A stretch of DNA of 64,000 nt from JAYQKL01 sp965243245 (GCA_965243245.1 OZ251536.1:806001-870000); one strand, 5' to 3'. Shown: positions 1 to 9,296, counted from the stretch's first letter. A program made the numbers and translations. The notes: generated from the letters alone by a model not told the origin.

Positions 1-351
1 GCTCAAGCGTTGTTCAAGACGCACAAAACGCTCGCCTTTAAACGCCACTTGGCGCGATAAGCCTTGCGCCAATCTGGCTGCCAAATAATCATATGTTTGG
101 CTTGGACGCGCTAAAACATCTTCAGGCCTTGCAAGCGCGCGCGACAACCCCTCTAAGCGGGCGGCAAATGAGGTTATAGACTGCAACACCGCACGCAAGC
201 TCAAGCCTTGTTCAAGACGCACAAAACGCTCGCCTTTAAACGCCACTTGGTGCGATAAGCCTTGCGCCAATCTGGCTGCCAGATAATCATATGTTTGGCT
301 TGGACGCGATAAAACATCTTCTGGCTTTGCAAGCCCGCGCAACAAACCTTG
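1..351 (-). repeat. 198-bp in-frame tandem repeat in the xseA stalk
   Basis: Bases 1-153 and about 199-351 are near-identical copies offset by exactly 198 bp (66 codons). The best-conserved part of each copy, about 135 bp, encodes RPSQTYDYLAARLAQGLS and VAFKGERFVRLEQ. A less similar spacer of about 45 bp separates them. Because the window cuts the first copy, more copies may lie outside. Confidence 0.9.
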
Positions 352-1248
352 TAAATAATCCTTTTTCGCTGAAACAAGCTTTGAACCACTGCGTAATTGC
401 CGACGCCCTAAATCCAACACTTGTGCTTGCAACTCGGCTCGCACCGGCACCGCAAATTCAGCTGCCGCAGTTGGGGTGGGTGCACTCAAATCAGCGACAT
501 AATCAATCAAAGTCGTATCGGTTTCATGGCCCACAGCAGAAATAATAGGAATGTCCGACTGAGCAACCGTACGCACAACAATTTCTTCATTAAAGCCCCA
601 TAAATCCTCTAAACTGCCTCCCCCCCGTGCCACAATAAGTACATCCGGGCGAGGAATATCACCGCCCAATTGTAACGCATTAAAGCCCGCAATGGCTCTG
701 GCAACTTCTTGTGCGCAAGTCTTGCCCTGCACTCTGACGGGCCAAACCAAGACACGGCGGGCAAAACGATCATCTAAACGATGAAGAATATCCCTTATCA
801 CAGCACCTGACGGGCTGGTAATAACCCCGATACAATCTGGCAAATAAGGCAAAGGTTTTTTATGCTCTGAATTAAATAGCCCCTCAGCGGTAAGCGTTTG
901 TTTGCGCGCCTCCAGCGATGCCATTAATGCACCAATGCCCGCAGCTTCCATCTGTTCAATAACAAGCTGATAGCGCGAGTGTTTTGCAAAAGTCGTCATT
1001 CTACCCGTGCAGATAACCTCTAGCCCCTGTTCTGGCTGAACCGCCAATTTTGCTGCCACGCCCTTCCAGATGATCGAAGCCAGCACCGCTTTTTCATCTT
1101 TCAGGTCAACATATATATGCCCCGAAGACGGACGCGACACACGCCCTAACTCACCTCGAACACGCACATGACCAAATCCCTCTTCAATAGATTTTTTAAC
1201 CGCGCCAGAAAGTTCGCTGACCGAATACTCCGTTAAATTATCGTCCAT
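1..1248 (-). CDS. xseA: Exodeoxyribonuclease VII large subunit, C-terminus cut by window edge
   Basis: The minus-strand frame is open from the ATG at 1246-1248 to the window edge, giving 416 codons without a stop. The start reads MDDNLTEYSVSELSGAVKKS, followed by an OB-fold region, and the family hallmark ARGGGSLEDLW is encoded near 605-645. XseA is the nuclease/scaffold subunit of ExoVII, which degrades single-stranded DNA to oligonucleotides together with XseB. The remaining sequence is the helical, coiled-coil C-terminal stalk. It carries a 66-codon tandem repeat at the edge, so the end of the gene and the number of copies are unknown. It is divergent from purD across 143 bp. Confidence 0.93.
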   Translation of the reverse strand, partial: MDDNLTEYSVSELSGAVKKSIEEGFGHVRVRGELGRVSRPSSGHIYVDLKDEKAVLASIIWKGVAAKLAVQPEQGLEVICTGRMTTFAKHSRYQLVIEQMEAAGIGALMASLEARKQTLTAEGLFNSEHKKPLPYLPDCIGVITSPSGAVIRDILHRLDDRFARRVLVWPVRVQGKTCAQEVARAIAGFNALQLGGDIPRPDVLIVARGGGSLEDLWGFNEEIVVRTVAQSDIPIISAVGHETDTTLIDYVADLSAPTPTAAAEFAVPVRAELQAQVLDLGRRQLRSGSKLVSAKKDYLQGLLRGLAKPEDVLSRPSQTYDYLAARLAQGLSHQVAFKGERFVRLEQGLSLRAVLQSITSFAARLEGLSRALARPEDVLARPSQTYDYLAARLAQGLSRQVAFKGERFVRLEQRLS

Positions 1249-1391
1249 TATAACCTTATTTATCATGTTTCATTATTTTCAAGTTTAACATACAATGCCA
1301 AAACGACTCATATAGGGCAATTTATTTAAATTTCGAGACGTGTTAATTGTAACGTTGATCCAGATTGATATAACAGCTCAAGGGGAAACGC

Positions 1392-2759
1392 GTGGACAAT
1401 GATACAATGAATGTTCTGGTTTTGGGAGGCGGTGGGCGTGAGCATGCTTTGTGTTGGAAGATTACTCAAAGTCGCCTTTTGAACAAGCTTTACTGCGCGC
1501 CCGCAAATGGCGGCATTAAGCAGATTGCCGAAGCTGTTTCGCTTAATCCAGAAAGTGCAGATGAAGTCGTTCGCTTTGCAAAGGATAAAAACATCACTTT
1601 GGTTATTATTGGGCCAGAGGCACCTTTAGTGGCGGGGGTAGCGGATGCTCTTACTAAAAATAATATTGCGGTTTTTGGGCCCTCAGCGTTTGCGGCTCAA
1701 TTGGAAAGCTCAAAGGGTTTCACAAAGGATATTTGCGCTGAATATAACATTCCAACGCCAGCTTATGCGCGGTTTAGCAAGTGCAAGGATGCGCATGATT
1801 ATCTGGACACGCACACGGCACCGATTGTGGTGAAGGCAGATGGTCTAGCGGCTGGTAAGGGCGTTATTATTGCTGAAACGAACCAACAAGCACATGATGG
1901 GGTTGATATGATTTTTGCAGGCGGCTTTGGGTCTGCGGGGGCGGGGTTGGTAATTGAAGAATTTTTAACCGGTGAAGAGGTAAGTTTTTTTGTTCTTTGT
2001 GACGGCACGCACGCGCTCCCTTTAGCGACGGCACAAGACCATAAGCGTGTTGGCGTGGGCGATACGGGGGCCAATACGGGCGGCATGGGCACCTATTCAC
2101 CGGCCAGCATTATGACCCCCGAACTGATTGAACAAACATTGGACAGCATTATCAAGCCAACCTTAAAAGCAATGTCTGATAAAGGGTATTCTTATCAAGG
2201 GGTGCTATATGCAGGCTTGATGCTCACCGATAAAGGCCCACAGCTTATTGAATATAATGCGCGCTTTGGTGACCCTGAGTGTCAGGTGCTGATGATGCGC
2301 CTGAAAAGTGATATTTTGCCGCCGCTGTTGGCGGCGGCAAAAGGCGATTTAAGCGATATTAAGCTAGATTGGTCATCCGACACTGCGATGACGGTTGTTA
2401 TGGCGGCTAAGGGGTATCCGGGGGCTTATAAGAAAAACACCCTCATTCAGGGGCTAGACGCGGCTGAGGCAACCGGTGCTGTGATATTTCATGCAGGCAC
2501 AAAAGAAAAAGACGGCAAGATTTATGCGACTGGCGGGCGGGTTTTAAACATCGCCACATCTGCCACCACCATTACCGAAGCCCAGCGCAAGGCTTATGCT
2601 GCTATTGAGAAAATCAACTGGCCAGACGGGTTTAATCGTAGCGATATTGGGTGGCGCGAAATCGCTCGAGAACGTAACATAAAAAATAATAAACATTACT
2701 CACTCTCTGTCAAAACCTCATCCGCCAAAACCAGAAAATACAATACCGTGTCACCATAA
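1392..2759 (+). CDS. purD: Phosphoribosylamine-glycine ligase
   Basis: ATP-grasp enzyme that joins glycine to phosphoribosylamine in de novo purine synthesis. The N-terminal motif VLVLGGGGREHAL (residues 8-20), GPEAPLVAG (74-82) and the ATP-grasp loop KADGLAAGKGV (148-158) are intact. I use the GTG at 1392 because AGGGG lies six bases upstream; the ATG at 1407 has no such site. At 455 aa the protein is 25-30 residues longer than usual. The extra tail (ending NTVSP) is encoded by the antisense of the rsmD 3' end, so the two convergent genes overlap by 64 bp. Confidence 0.96.
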   Translation: MDNDTMNVLVLGGGGREHALCWKITQSRLLNKLYCAPANGGIKQIAEAVSLNPESADEVVRFAKDKNITLVIIGPEAPLVAGVADALTKNNIAVFGPSAFAAQLESSKGFTKDICAEYNIPTPAYARFSKCKDAHDYLDTHTAPIVVKADGLAAGKGVIIAETNQQAHDGVDMIFAGGFGSAGAGLVIEEFLTGEEVSFFVLCDGTHALPLATAQDHKRVGVGDTGANTGGMGTYSPASIMTPELIEQTLDSIIKPTLKAMSDKGYSYQGVLYAGLMLTDKGPQLIEYNARFGDPECQVLMMRLKSDILPPLLAAAKGDLSDIKLDWSSDTAMTVVMAAKGYPGAYKKNTLIQGLDAAEATGAVIFHAGTKEKDGKIYATGGRVLNIATSATTITEAQRKAYAAIEKINWPDGFNRSDIGWREIARERNIKNNKHYSLSVKTSSAKTRKYNTVSP

Positions 2760-3304
2760 ACGCGCTCATCAAACAAACGAAAAGGCGCAGGTTCTACAAA
2801 CCCGCTACGCTTATCTTCTTCAACAATAATAACAACATCCAGTGCAAGCCAGCCCCCCTCATAAGCACAAATCAATGCTTTTTCTGCCAACCCTTTCCCA
2901 TAGGGGGGGTCAACAAAAACCAAATTGAAAATTGTTTTTATATGCGCAGGTTTCATGCCAAGGCGCGTGGCATCATGGCGGTATATTTTACTTAAATCCT
3001 GCGCCTCAAGGTTGTGCGTATTTTCCCTCAGCAAAGCACCCGCGCTTGCTTGGGCGTCAACAAATAGGCAATGGCGTGCGCCGCGCGATAAAGCCTCAAA
3101 ACCGAGCGCGCCTGTGCCTGCAAACAAATCCAAAACATAACGCCCTTCCAAACACCCCTCCAAACGCCCCCCCAAATGATCTTTTGCTGGTGCTGTTAAA
3201 ATAGAAAACAAAGCCTCGCGGATACGCTCAGAAGTCGGTCTGATATGGCGGTCTTTAGGCGCACTCAAGGCTCGCCCCTTCCATTTTCCGCCAACAATCC
3301 GCAT
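2696..3304 (-). CDS. rsmD: 16S rRNA (guanine966-N2)-methyltransferase
   Basis: SAM-dependent methylase of 16S rRNA G966, 202 aa as expected. It begins MRIVGGKWKGR, has the SAM-binding motif DLFAGTGALG (59-68) and the catalytic motif DPPYG (132-136). The ATG overlaps the stop of the upstream pseudouridine synthase gene (TAATG), so translation is probably coupled. Residues 45-55 read GGRLEGCLEGR, from an imperfect 12-bp repeat at about 3141-3176 just before the SAM-binding strand. Confidence 0.95.
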   Translation of the reverse strand: MRIVGGKWKGRALSAPKDRHIRPTSERIREALFSILTAPAKDHLGGRLEGCLEGRYVLDLFAGTGALGFEALSRGARHCLFVDAQASAGALLRENTHNLEAQDLSKIYRHDATRLGMKPAHIKTIFNLVFVDPPYGKGLAEKALICAYEGGWLALDVVIIVEEDKRSGFVEPAPFRLFDERVYGDTVLYFLVLADEVLTESE

Positions 3305-4371
3305 TAGGTTTTGCGTTTCTTATTGATTTCCCAAGCCGCAAGTGACGCCTTATTTGGGGCTACACTCTTATTTTTCTTGGGGCTATTTTTCTTAAGGTCT
3401 GAAGACGCAGGGTTGGGTTTTAACTTTTGCCCCGCTTTATACGGTTTTTTATACGGCTTTTTATCGCCAGAACCTTTAGGTTTTTCACCCAGAGGTTTGT
3501 CTTTACGCCTTTTAGGCGGCGTAGGCTCGCGCCCTTCAAGCAAATCCGTCCAAGCCCCCCCCAGCTGTTGGCGCAAGACCCGCCTTGGCACTTCCTCAAC
3601 CTTGCCATCATCTAAATGACCCAGCTGAAAAGGACCAAAAGATAAACGAATAAGTCGATTAACTTTCAAGCCTGCATATTCAAGCAATTTTTTAATTTCA
3701 CGGTTCTTGCCCTCGCGTAACGCAACCATAAGCCAAAAATTATCGCCCTGCTGGCGTTCAATTTCCAATTCAATTTCACGATAAACAACACGTTCAATAA
3801 CCACACCCTTTTTAATCTCCTCAAGACGCTTCATATCAGGACGCCCATAAGCGCGAACCCGATAACGCCGCAACCAACCCGTAGCAGGAAGCTCCAAAAA
3901 ACGCTTCAAACCACCATCATTGGTCATTAATAAAAGACCTTCCGTGTTAATATCCAACCGACCTACCGACATAACTCTTGGCAGTGACTCGGGCATTTTG
4001 GAAAAAACAGTCGGGCGACCTTGCGGGTCACGCTCGGTGGTCACAAGCCCTCTTTTTTTATGGTAACGCCAAACCCGTGGCGGTTCTGGAGCGGCAATCG
4101 GGACGCCATCACATAAAATTTTTGCACTTGGCAAAACATTCAAAGCAGGACTTGAGATCACCTTGCCATTAACGCTAATGCGATTATCGGCGATCATCTG
4201 CTCGGCACCCCTTCGGGAGGCAACGCCGGCACGTGCCAGAACTTTTGCAATACGCTCTCCCTTTTCGGCCTTTTCGGCTTTGCCTGACAGATGCGCCGCA
4301 TTTTTTTTAGCCAATTTTTTAGCTGATGGTTTAGACACGCGCTTATAAGAAGGTTTGGGAGAAGCTGGCAT
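3304..4371 (-). CDS. rluB: RluB/RsuA-family rRNA pseudouridine synthase
   Basis: RNA pseudouridine synthase, probably acting on 23S rRNA. After a Lys/Ala-rich start (1-36) comes an S4 RNA-binding domain (about 38-86, RIAKVLARAGVASRRGAE). The catalytic segment is GRLDINTEGLLLMTNDG, with the nucleophile at Asp140. The motif REGKNREIKKLLE is typical of RluB/RluE/RluF. A basic Lys/Pro-rich tail (about 270-355) is presumably disordered and binds RNA. It is the first gene of a two-gene unit with rsmD. RluB is the nearest match in architecture, but the exact target base cannot be read from sequence. Confidence 0.88.
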   Translation of the reverse strand: MPASPKPSYKRVSKPSAKKLAKKNAAHLSGKAEKAEKGERIAKVLARAGVASRRGAEQMIADNRISVNGKVISSPALNVLPSAKILCDGVPIAAPEPPRVWRYHKKRGLVTTERDPQGRPTVFSKMPESLPRVMSVGRLDINTEGLLLMTNDGGLKRFLELPATGWLRRYRVRAYGRPDMKRLEEIKKGVVIERVVYREIELEIERQQGDNFWLMVALREGKNREIKKLLEYAGLKVNRLIRLSFGPFQLGHLDDGKVEEVPRRVLRQQLGGAWTDLLEGREPTPPKRRKDKPLGEKPKGSGDKKPYKKPYKAGQKLKPNPASSDLKKNSPKKNKSVAPNKASLAAWEINKKRKT

Positions 4372-4427
4372 AATGCAACCAATTCTAAAATGTTTAGGTA
4401 TAGACTAAAAATTGAGTATAAAGCATT

Positions 4428-4928
4428 ATGCACCGTAAATCCGCAAGCAATATCCGTTCAGCCAAGCCCTTAAGCTCATTAAGTTTAATGGAACTGGCGT
4501 TGGAACAAGCGCGCCGCGCCAGCCTTCGAGACGAAGTGCCCGTGGGCGCGGTTCTTATATCTCCTAAGGGCGAGGTCATCGCCGCAAATGGTAACAGAAT
4601 CATAGAACATAAAGACCCCACCGCTCATGCTGAAATATTAGTTTTACGCGAAGCAGGGCAAAAATTAGACAATGAAAGATTACGCGCCTGTGATCTCTAT
4701 GTGACCTTAGAGCCATGCACTATGTGCGCAGGGGCTCTTGCGCTGGCACGCATTAACCGCATTTATTATGGCGCGGCAGATGAAAAAACCGGCGCTTGTG
4801 ATCATGGTGTCCGTTTTTTTGACAAACCAAGCTGTCAACATCGCCCAGAAGTTTATGGCGGCATTTGCGAAACAGAATGCGCTGATTTGTTAAAAAAATT
4901 TTTTGCTAAAAGAAGACGCAAGCCGTAA
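4428..4928 (+). CDS. tadA: tRNA adenosine(34) deaminase
   Basis: Zinc deaminase converting A34 to inosine in tRNA-Arg(ACG). It has the HAE motif (67-69) with the proton-shuttle Glu and the second zinc motif PCTMC (96-100). The family C-terminus is present (EVYGGICETECADLLKKFFAKRR). The protein is 166 aa, with about 20 residues before the usual family start at MELALEQAR, so translation could begin at that later Met. It is divergent from the pseudouridine synthase gene across 56 bp. Confidence 0.95.
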   Translation: MHRKSASNIRSAKPLSSLSLMELALEQARRASLRDEVPVGAVLISPKGEVIAANGNRIIEHKDPTAHAEILVLREAGQKLDNERLRACDLYVTLEPCTMCAGALALARINRIYYGAADEKTGACDHGVRFFDKPSCQHRPEVYGGICETECADLLKKFFAKRRRKP

Positions 4929-4988
4929 AAGTCTTCTGGTCAGCTAGACTAATATAATGCAATATGTCGCAACATAAGGGAGCAAAAA

Positions 4989-6215
4989 ATGAATTTTGAC
5001 TATACCGATAAAACAAAAAAAATGATCCAAGATGTAACAACATTCATGGATGAGCAGATTTTTCCAAATATCCAAACTTATCAAGATCAGATGACCGCTT
5101 TTGGGGATAATCGCTGGCAGGTGCCGGCTATACTTGATGAGCTCAAAGCAAAGGCGAGAGCGGCTGGTTTATGGAATCTTTTCTTGCCTGAATTTGAAGG
5201 TGCGGCGGGACTGACCAATCTGGAATATGCGCCGCTCGCAGAGCTTATGGGGCGCGTTAGCTGGGCATCAGAGATTTTCAACTGTAGTGCGCCCGATACT
5301 GGAAATATGGAAGTTCTGGCGCGTTATGGGACTGACGCACAAAAAGACCAATGGCTGAAACCGCTTATGAACGGCGATATTCGTTCTGCCTTTTTGATGA
5401 CAGAACCTGATGTTGCTTCATCAGACGCCACGAATATTGAAACCAGTATTATCCGTGATGGTGATGATTATGTCGTTAATGGGCGCAAATGGTGGTCTTC
5501 GGGGCTTGGTGATCCGCGCTGTAAAATTGCCATTGTGATGGGCAAAACAGACCTAAGCGCGCCCAAGCACCAGCAACAAAGTATGATTTTAGTGCCACTT
5601 GACACACAAGGTGTCGAAACCATCCGTCATTTGAACGTATTTGGTTATGATGATGCACCGCACGGGCATATGGAAGTTAAGCTAAATAATGTGCAGGTGC
5701 CGGCAAGCTGTATGTTGCTTGGCGAGGGGCGCGGCTTTGAAATTGCCCAAGGGCGTTTGGGACCGGGGCGTATTCATCACTGTATGCGCACTATTGGTCT
5801 GGCAGAAATGATTTTGGAAATAATGTGTAAGCGTTTACTGTCGCGTTCAGCTTTTGGTAAAAAAATTGCCGAACACTCGGTTTGGGAAGAGCGCATTGCG
5901 CGGGCGCGTATGGATATTGAAATGACGCGCCTGTTGTGTCTTAAAGCGGCTTATATGATGGACACAGTTGGCAATAAAGTTGCTCAAGGCGAAATTGCCA
6001 TGATCAAAGTTGCTGGCCCAAACATTGCCTTGAAAATTATTGATGATGCGATACAAGCCCATGGCGGCGGCGGCGTATCACAAGATTTTCCGTTAGCTAA
6101 TGCTTATGCGGGGATTCGGACTTTGCGCTTGGCTGATGGCCCCGATGAAGTTCATAACCGTGCTATTGCACGCATTGAGTTCAAAAAATATATGGATATG
6201 TCTCAAAAAGCATAA
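4989..6215 (+). CDS. Acyl-CoA dehydrogenase, ACAD10/11-like
   Basis: FAD-dependent acyl-CoA dehydrogenase of 408 aa that introduces a 2,3-double bond into an acyl-CoA. It has the N-terminal helical domain, the flavin-contact segment FLMTEPDVASSDATNIE and the middle-domain motif VNGRKWWSSG. The C-terminal helices contain RSAFGKKIAEHSVWEER and IQAHGGGGVSQDFPLA. The R(I/L)ADGPDEVH motif is characteristic of the ACAD10/11-type branch, whose members often use longer or hydroxylated acyl groups. The substrate here cannot be deduced. The gene stands alone and ends in a hairpin shared with mutL; the RBS (AAGGGAG) is good. Confidence 0.9.
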   Translation: MNFDYTDKTKKMIQDVTTFMDEQIFPNIQTYQDQMTAFGDNRWQVPAILDELKAKARAAGLWNLFLPEFEGAAGLTNLEYAPLAELMGRVSWASEIFNCSAPDTGNMEVLARYGTDAQKDQWLKPLMNGDIRSAFLMTEPDVASSDATNIETSIIRDGDDYVVNGRKWWSSGLGDPRCKIAIVMGKTDLSAPKHQQQSMILVPLDTQGVETIRHLNVFGYDDAPHGHMEVKLNNVQVPASCMLLGEGRGFEIAQGRLGPGRIHHCMRTIGLAEMILEIMCKRLLSRSAFGKKIAEHSVWEERIARARMDIEMTRLLCLKAAYMMDTVGNKVAQGEIAMIKVAGPNIALKIIDDAIQAHGGGGVSQDFPLANAYAGIRTLRLADGPDEVHNRAIARIEFKKYMDMSQKA

Positions 6216-6228
6216 GTCGCTTGAAATA

Positions 6229-6266
6229 AAATTGTTTGGCGAGCCTTAGCGCCGGCCAAACAATTT
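6229..6266. terminator. Hairpin between acyl-CoA dehydrogenase gene and mutL
   Basis: A perfect 12-bp inverted repeat (6229-6240 and 6255-6266) has a 14-base loop. It begins 13 bases after the dehydrogenase stop and includes the last codons and stop of mutL, so it could serve both convergent transcripts. The U-run is short, so termination strength is uncertain. Confidence 0.65.
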
Positions 6267-8159
6267 CTCAATTTCACTGCGCTTCAATTCAACATAAGTC
6301 GGGCGTCCATGATTGCATTGACCTGCATGAGGCGTCACTTCCATTTCGCGCAGCAAAGCGTTCATTTCTTCGGGCGCTAAACGCCGTCCCGCACGAACCG
6401 AACCATGGCAAGCCATAGTGCCGCAAATTTCCGCTAATTGTTCCTTCAAAGATAAAGCCGCCCCCAGTTCAGCAATTTCCTCGACTAAATCGCGCACCAA
6501 AGCTTGGATATCTGTTTTGCCCAAAAGAGTCGGTATCTCTCGAACAAGCACCGCACCGGTTCCAAATTGCTCAATAATGAATCCAAGTTCGCCAAGCTCC
6601 TCAATCCGCGACAGCAACAGCTCAACGCTCGCCTCTTCAAGCTCAACCACCTCCGGAATAAGCAGTATCTGTTTGGCAATACCAGACTGTGCCATTTCCT
6701 TTTTCATCCGCTCATAAACAAGACGCTCATGGGCCGCATGTTGGTCAACAATCACCAGACCATCTGCCGTTTGCGAGACAATATAGGTTTCATGAAGCTG
6801 GGCGCGGGCCAAGCCTAAGGGTAGCTCAGCCGGTACAGTTTCCTCAGCCGGCGGCTGATAGGCGGGCGTGCTATGAGCCCCGAGGTTTTCAAAATTGGCT
6901 TGCGGATACGAAGCCGAACTTGGCTGGCGCGCCCCTGTTAAGGGAGCTGTTGTTAGGGGATTCATTGGGTTAGGCAAACCATCGGCGGGGTGCGCAACAT
7001 TTGATTGTATGCCCTCAGCTAAGCCAGATGAAGCAACCCCGGTTTCAGTTTGGAAAGCAGATAATGCCGCATCAGCAACCGTAGAAGCCGCCCGATGACC
7101 CGCATCATTTAAGGCTGTGCGCAAGCCGCCGACAATCATAGAGCGCACCAATGCAGGCACTCGAAACCGTACCTCCGTCTTAGCCGGATGCACATTCACA
7201 TCGACCTCACTTGGCGGCACAAAAATAAATAAAGCAACCGCCGGATGCCTATGCTTGGCTAAAAAGTCCTGATATGCCCCCCGAATAGCCCCGTTCAGTA
7301 ATCTGTCCTTGACCGGACGCCCATTGACAAACATATATTGCGCCCGTGCGGTGGCTTGATTAAAAGTCGGCAGTCCCGCAAATCCTGCCAAGCGATAACC
7401 TTCTCTTTGTGCATAAACAGGCACGGCATTTTCTGCAAAGTCTCGCCCCATCACTTTTTCAAGGCGGTTTAATTGAGCCCCCTCGTCGCCTGCCATTTCA
7501 GCAGGGTGCTGAAACAGCCGCCGCCCATCCGAAACCAAAGTGAAGCCAATATGGGGATGCCCCATAGATAATCTTTTGATAACATCAGAAATAGCTGTCG
7601 TCTCGGCGCGGTCGGATTTAAGAAATTTAAGCCGCGCGGGCGTCGCAAAAAATAAATCTGCCACCTCAACACGCGTTCCCTTTTGCCCTGCGACGGAGCG
7701 GGGTTCAGTTACTTTTCCAGCTTTCACCTTCACCTGCATTGCGGTATCGGCGTTTTGCGGGCGCGAGATAATCGACATTTTTGCCACCGCACCTATCGAG
7801 GGCAAAGCCTCGCCCCTAAACCCAAGTGACGCAATATGAAATAAATGAGCCCCGCCATCACCTGCTGGTAACTTGGACGTGGCATGACGCTCGACCGCAA
7901 TCGTCAAATCATCTGGCGTCATGCCGACACCATCATCAGCAATGCTCATCAAGGTTTTGCCGCCAGCGTTAAGAGCAATTTCAATGTTTTGAGCCCCAGC
8001 ATCAATGGCATTTTCCACCAACTCCTTAACCGCACTAAACGGGCGTTCAATGACCTCGCCAGCCGCAATGCGGTTAATCGTTCCTTCTGAAAGGCGTTGT
8101 ATAACAGGTTTGTGTATAACAGGTTTGTGTATAACAGGATTGTGATCTTCATTGACCAT
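6246..8159 (-). CDS. mutL: DNA mismatch repair protein MutL
   Basis: GHKL ATPase that links MutS mismatch recognition to strand incision. The N-terminal ATPase motifs are intact (INRIAAGEVIERP, the ELVENAIDAGA helix with the catalytic Glu, DDGVGM, GFRGEAL). The C-terminal domain carries the metal-binding endonuclease motif DQHA(X)2E(X)4E (about residue 470 in this numbering) plus ACHGSVR and QCNHGRP, so it should be a nicking MutL. I start at 8159 because GGAG lies five bases upstream of that ATG; the ATG at 8183 is in frame but has no RBS. The residues before the conserved domain include a repeated PVIHK from a 15-bp tandem repeat. Confidence 0.95.
   Translation of the reverse strand: MVNEDHNPVIHKPVIHKPVIQRLSEGTINRIAAGEVIERPFSAVKELVENAIDAGAQNIEIALNAGGKTLMSIADDGVGMTPDDLTIAVERHATSKLPAGDGGAHLFHIASLGFRGEALPSIGAVAKMSIISRPQNADTAMQVKVKAGKVTEPRSVAGQKGTRVEVADLFFATPARLKFLKSDRAETTAISDVIKRLSMGHPHIGFTLVSDGRRLFQHPAEMAGDEGAQLNRLEKVMGRDFAENAVPVYAQREGYRLAGFAGLPTFNQATARAQYMFVNGRPVKDRLLNGAIRGAYQDFLAKHRHPAVALFIFVPPSEVDVNVHPAKTEVRFRVPALVRSMIVGGLRTALNDAGHRAASTVADAALSAFQTETGVASSGLAEGIQSNVAHPADGLPNPMNPLTTAPLTGARQPSSASYPQANFENLGAHSTPAYQPPAEETVPAELPLGLARAQLHETYIVSQTADGLVIVDQHAAHERLVYERMKKEMAQSGIAKQILLIPEVVELEEASVELLLSRIEELGELGFIIEQFGTGAVLVREIPTLLGKTDIQALVRDLVEEIAELGAALSLKEQLAEICGTMACHGSVRAGRRLAPEEMNALLREMEVTPHAGQCNHGRPTYVELKRSEIEKLFGRR
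8100..8144 (-). repeat. 15-bp tandem repeat at the 5' end of mutL
   Basis: Three copies of the 15-mer TATAACAGGTTTGTG lie at 8100-8114, 8115-8129 and 8130-8144, the last with one change. They encode PVIHK-PVIHK-PVIQR just before the conserved ATPase domain. Confidence 0.9.
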
Positions 8160-8251
8160 TTCTTCTCCGTTTTCCTGCCCCATTTTGTTTTAGAGCTTTA
8201 GGGCTACTTTAGAATAAACCCTGTGATTTCTTTTTTCAAGCATATCAACTA

Positions 8252-8280
8252 TTGGCAGCACGCGCGCGCCCTGATACATA
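8252..8280 (+). promoter_or_regulatory. Candidate sigma70-type promoter for the foldase gene
   Basis: TTGGCA (8252-8257), a 17-base spacer and TACATA (8275-8280) precede the start at 8315, which has an AAGG ribosome site. The match is good but unsupported by any other evidence. Confidence 0.4.
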
Positions 8281-8314
8281 TGGGCTTGTGAATAATTTTT
8301 GATAGAAGGTTCCT

Positions 8315-9244
8315 ATGAGTGAGAACACGCAGCCACCACAAACACCGCAGCCACCACAAACACCGCAGCCACCACAAACACCGCAAACACCGCGCCCATC
8401 ACGACCGTGGCGAAAACGGTTAAGCATATTAATTTTAATATTTGGCGTTTTTATTGCTGTCATTATTTTCCTTAATGAAGACAGAACTAAAAAATTGATA
8501 CCAGCCATTGTCTATGTTAATAATCAGCCCGTTTCAAAAGAGATCTTTGAAAACCTCAAAGCGGATATGGAACTAACTAAAAACACCGCCTTGACCAAAG
8601 CCGAACAAGACCAGCTCATTAGGCTAATGATTGATGAAGAGCTGATTATTCAAAAATTAATATCAGAAAACATACTCATAACGGATCCCAATATTCGGCG
8701 TCAATTGGCCAGTGTGTATATTCTTAAAAACCAATCCAAATGGGACCAACGCAAGATTAACAATGAGGCATTGCGGGTGTTTTTCAAAGAAAATATTGAA
8801 AAATTCACCCTCAGCGCAGAAATTCACGCCAAGCGCATCTTTGTAAGAGGCGCGCGCAAAAACGTAACACAAAGACTTGACGAAATCCGTTCCGCTTTTC
8901 AACAGGGGCAAAGTTTTGAAGATATTGCCGCAGATTATGGCGATGCCATTCCGCCAGCGATACCTGCAAGATTGCTTCCCTTATCGAAATTGAAAAAATA
9001 TCTTGGCCCCGTATTGGTTGAAAAAGTCGCCAATTTACCGATCGGCACGCTCACCAATGCCATTCAAGCGGGGAGCGGATGGCATTTTATCTATATTGTC
9101 GAAAGAACGCCGGGTGAGCGGCCCGTCTTTGAAAATGTTGCCACACAGGTTGAAACCCTATATCGCGCCTTTAGTTTTGATATTCATCTTAAAGAAGAAA
9201 TTCAAAAATTGCGCAGTAAAGCCAATATTATAGGAGAAAAATAA
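8315..9244 (+). CDS. Membrane-anchored parvulin-type peptidyl-prolyl isomerase
   Basis: 309-aa SurA/PpiC-like foldase. Residues 1-28 are a Pro/Gln/Thr-rich cytoplasmic stretch with three TPQPPQ-like repeats. Residues 33-52 are one transmembrane segment (LSILILIFGVFIAVIIFL). Next comes a SurA-N-like helical region (about 60-165), then a parvulin rotamase-like domain (about 170-265). The latter contains EIHAKRIFV, GQSFEDIAADYG and GSGWHFIYIVE. By family it would help fold or stabilise exported or outer-membrane proteins on the periplasmic side. It is divergent from mutL and convergent with aceA. Confidence 0.8.
   Translation: MSENTQPPQTPQPPQTPQPPQTPQTPRPSRPWRKRLSILILIFGVFIAVIIFLNEDRTKKLIPAIVYVNNQPVSKEIFENLKADMELTKNTALTKAEQDQLIRLMIDEELIIQKLISENILITDPNIRRQLASVYILKNQSKWDQRKINNEALRVFFKENIEKFTLSAEIHAKRIFVRGARKNVTQRLDEIRSAFQQGQSFEDIAADYGDAIPPAIPARLLPLSKLKKYLGPVLVEKVANLPIGTLTNAIQAGSGWHFIYIVERTPGERPVFENVATQVETLYRAFSFDIHLKEEIQKLRSKANIIGEK
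8330..8392 (+). repeat. 18-bp tandem repeat in the foldase N-terminus
   Basis: Three identical 18-bp units begin at 8330, 8348 and 8366, followed by a 9-bp half unit (8384-8392). They encode the repeated Pro/Gln/Thr tract before the transmembrane segment. Confidence 0.9.
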
Positions 9245-9250
9245 AACCCT

Positions 9251-9296
9251 CATGAAAGCCCCCATGAAAACCCCCCTGAAAACCCCCCTGAAAACC
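9251..9296. repeat. 12-13-bp repeats between foldase gene and aceA
   Basis: About four imperfect units of CATGAAAACCCC / CTGAAAACCCCC lie just past the foldase stop, in the 84-bp gap before the convergent aceA. I see no terminator hairpin in this gap. Confidence 0.75.
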
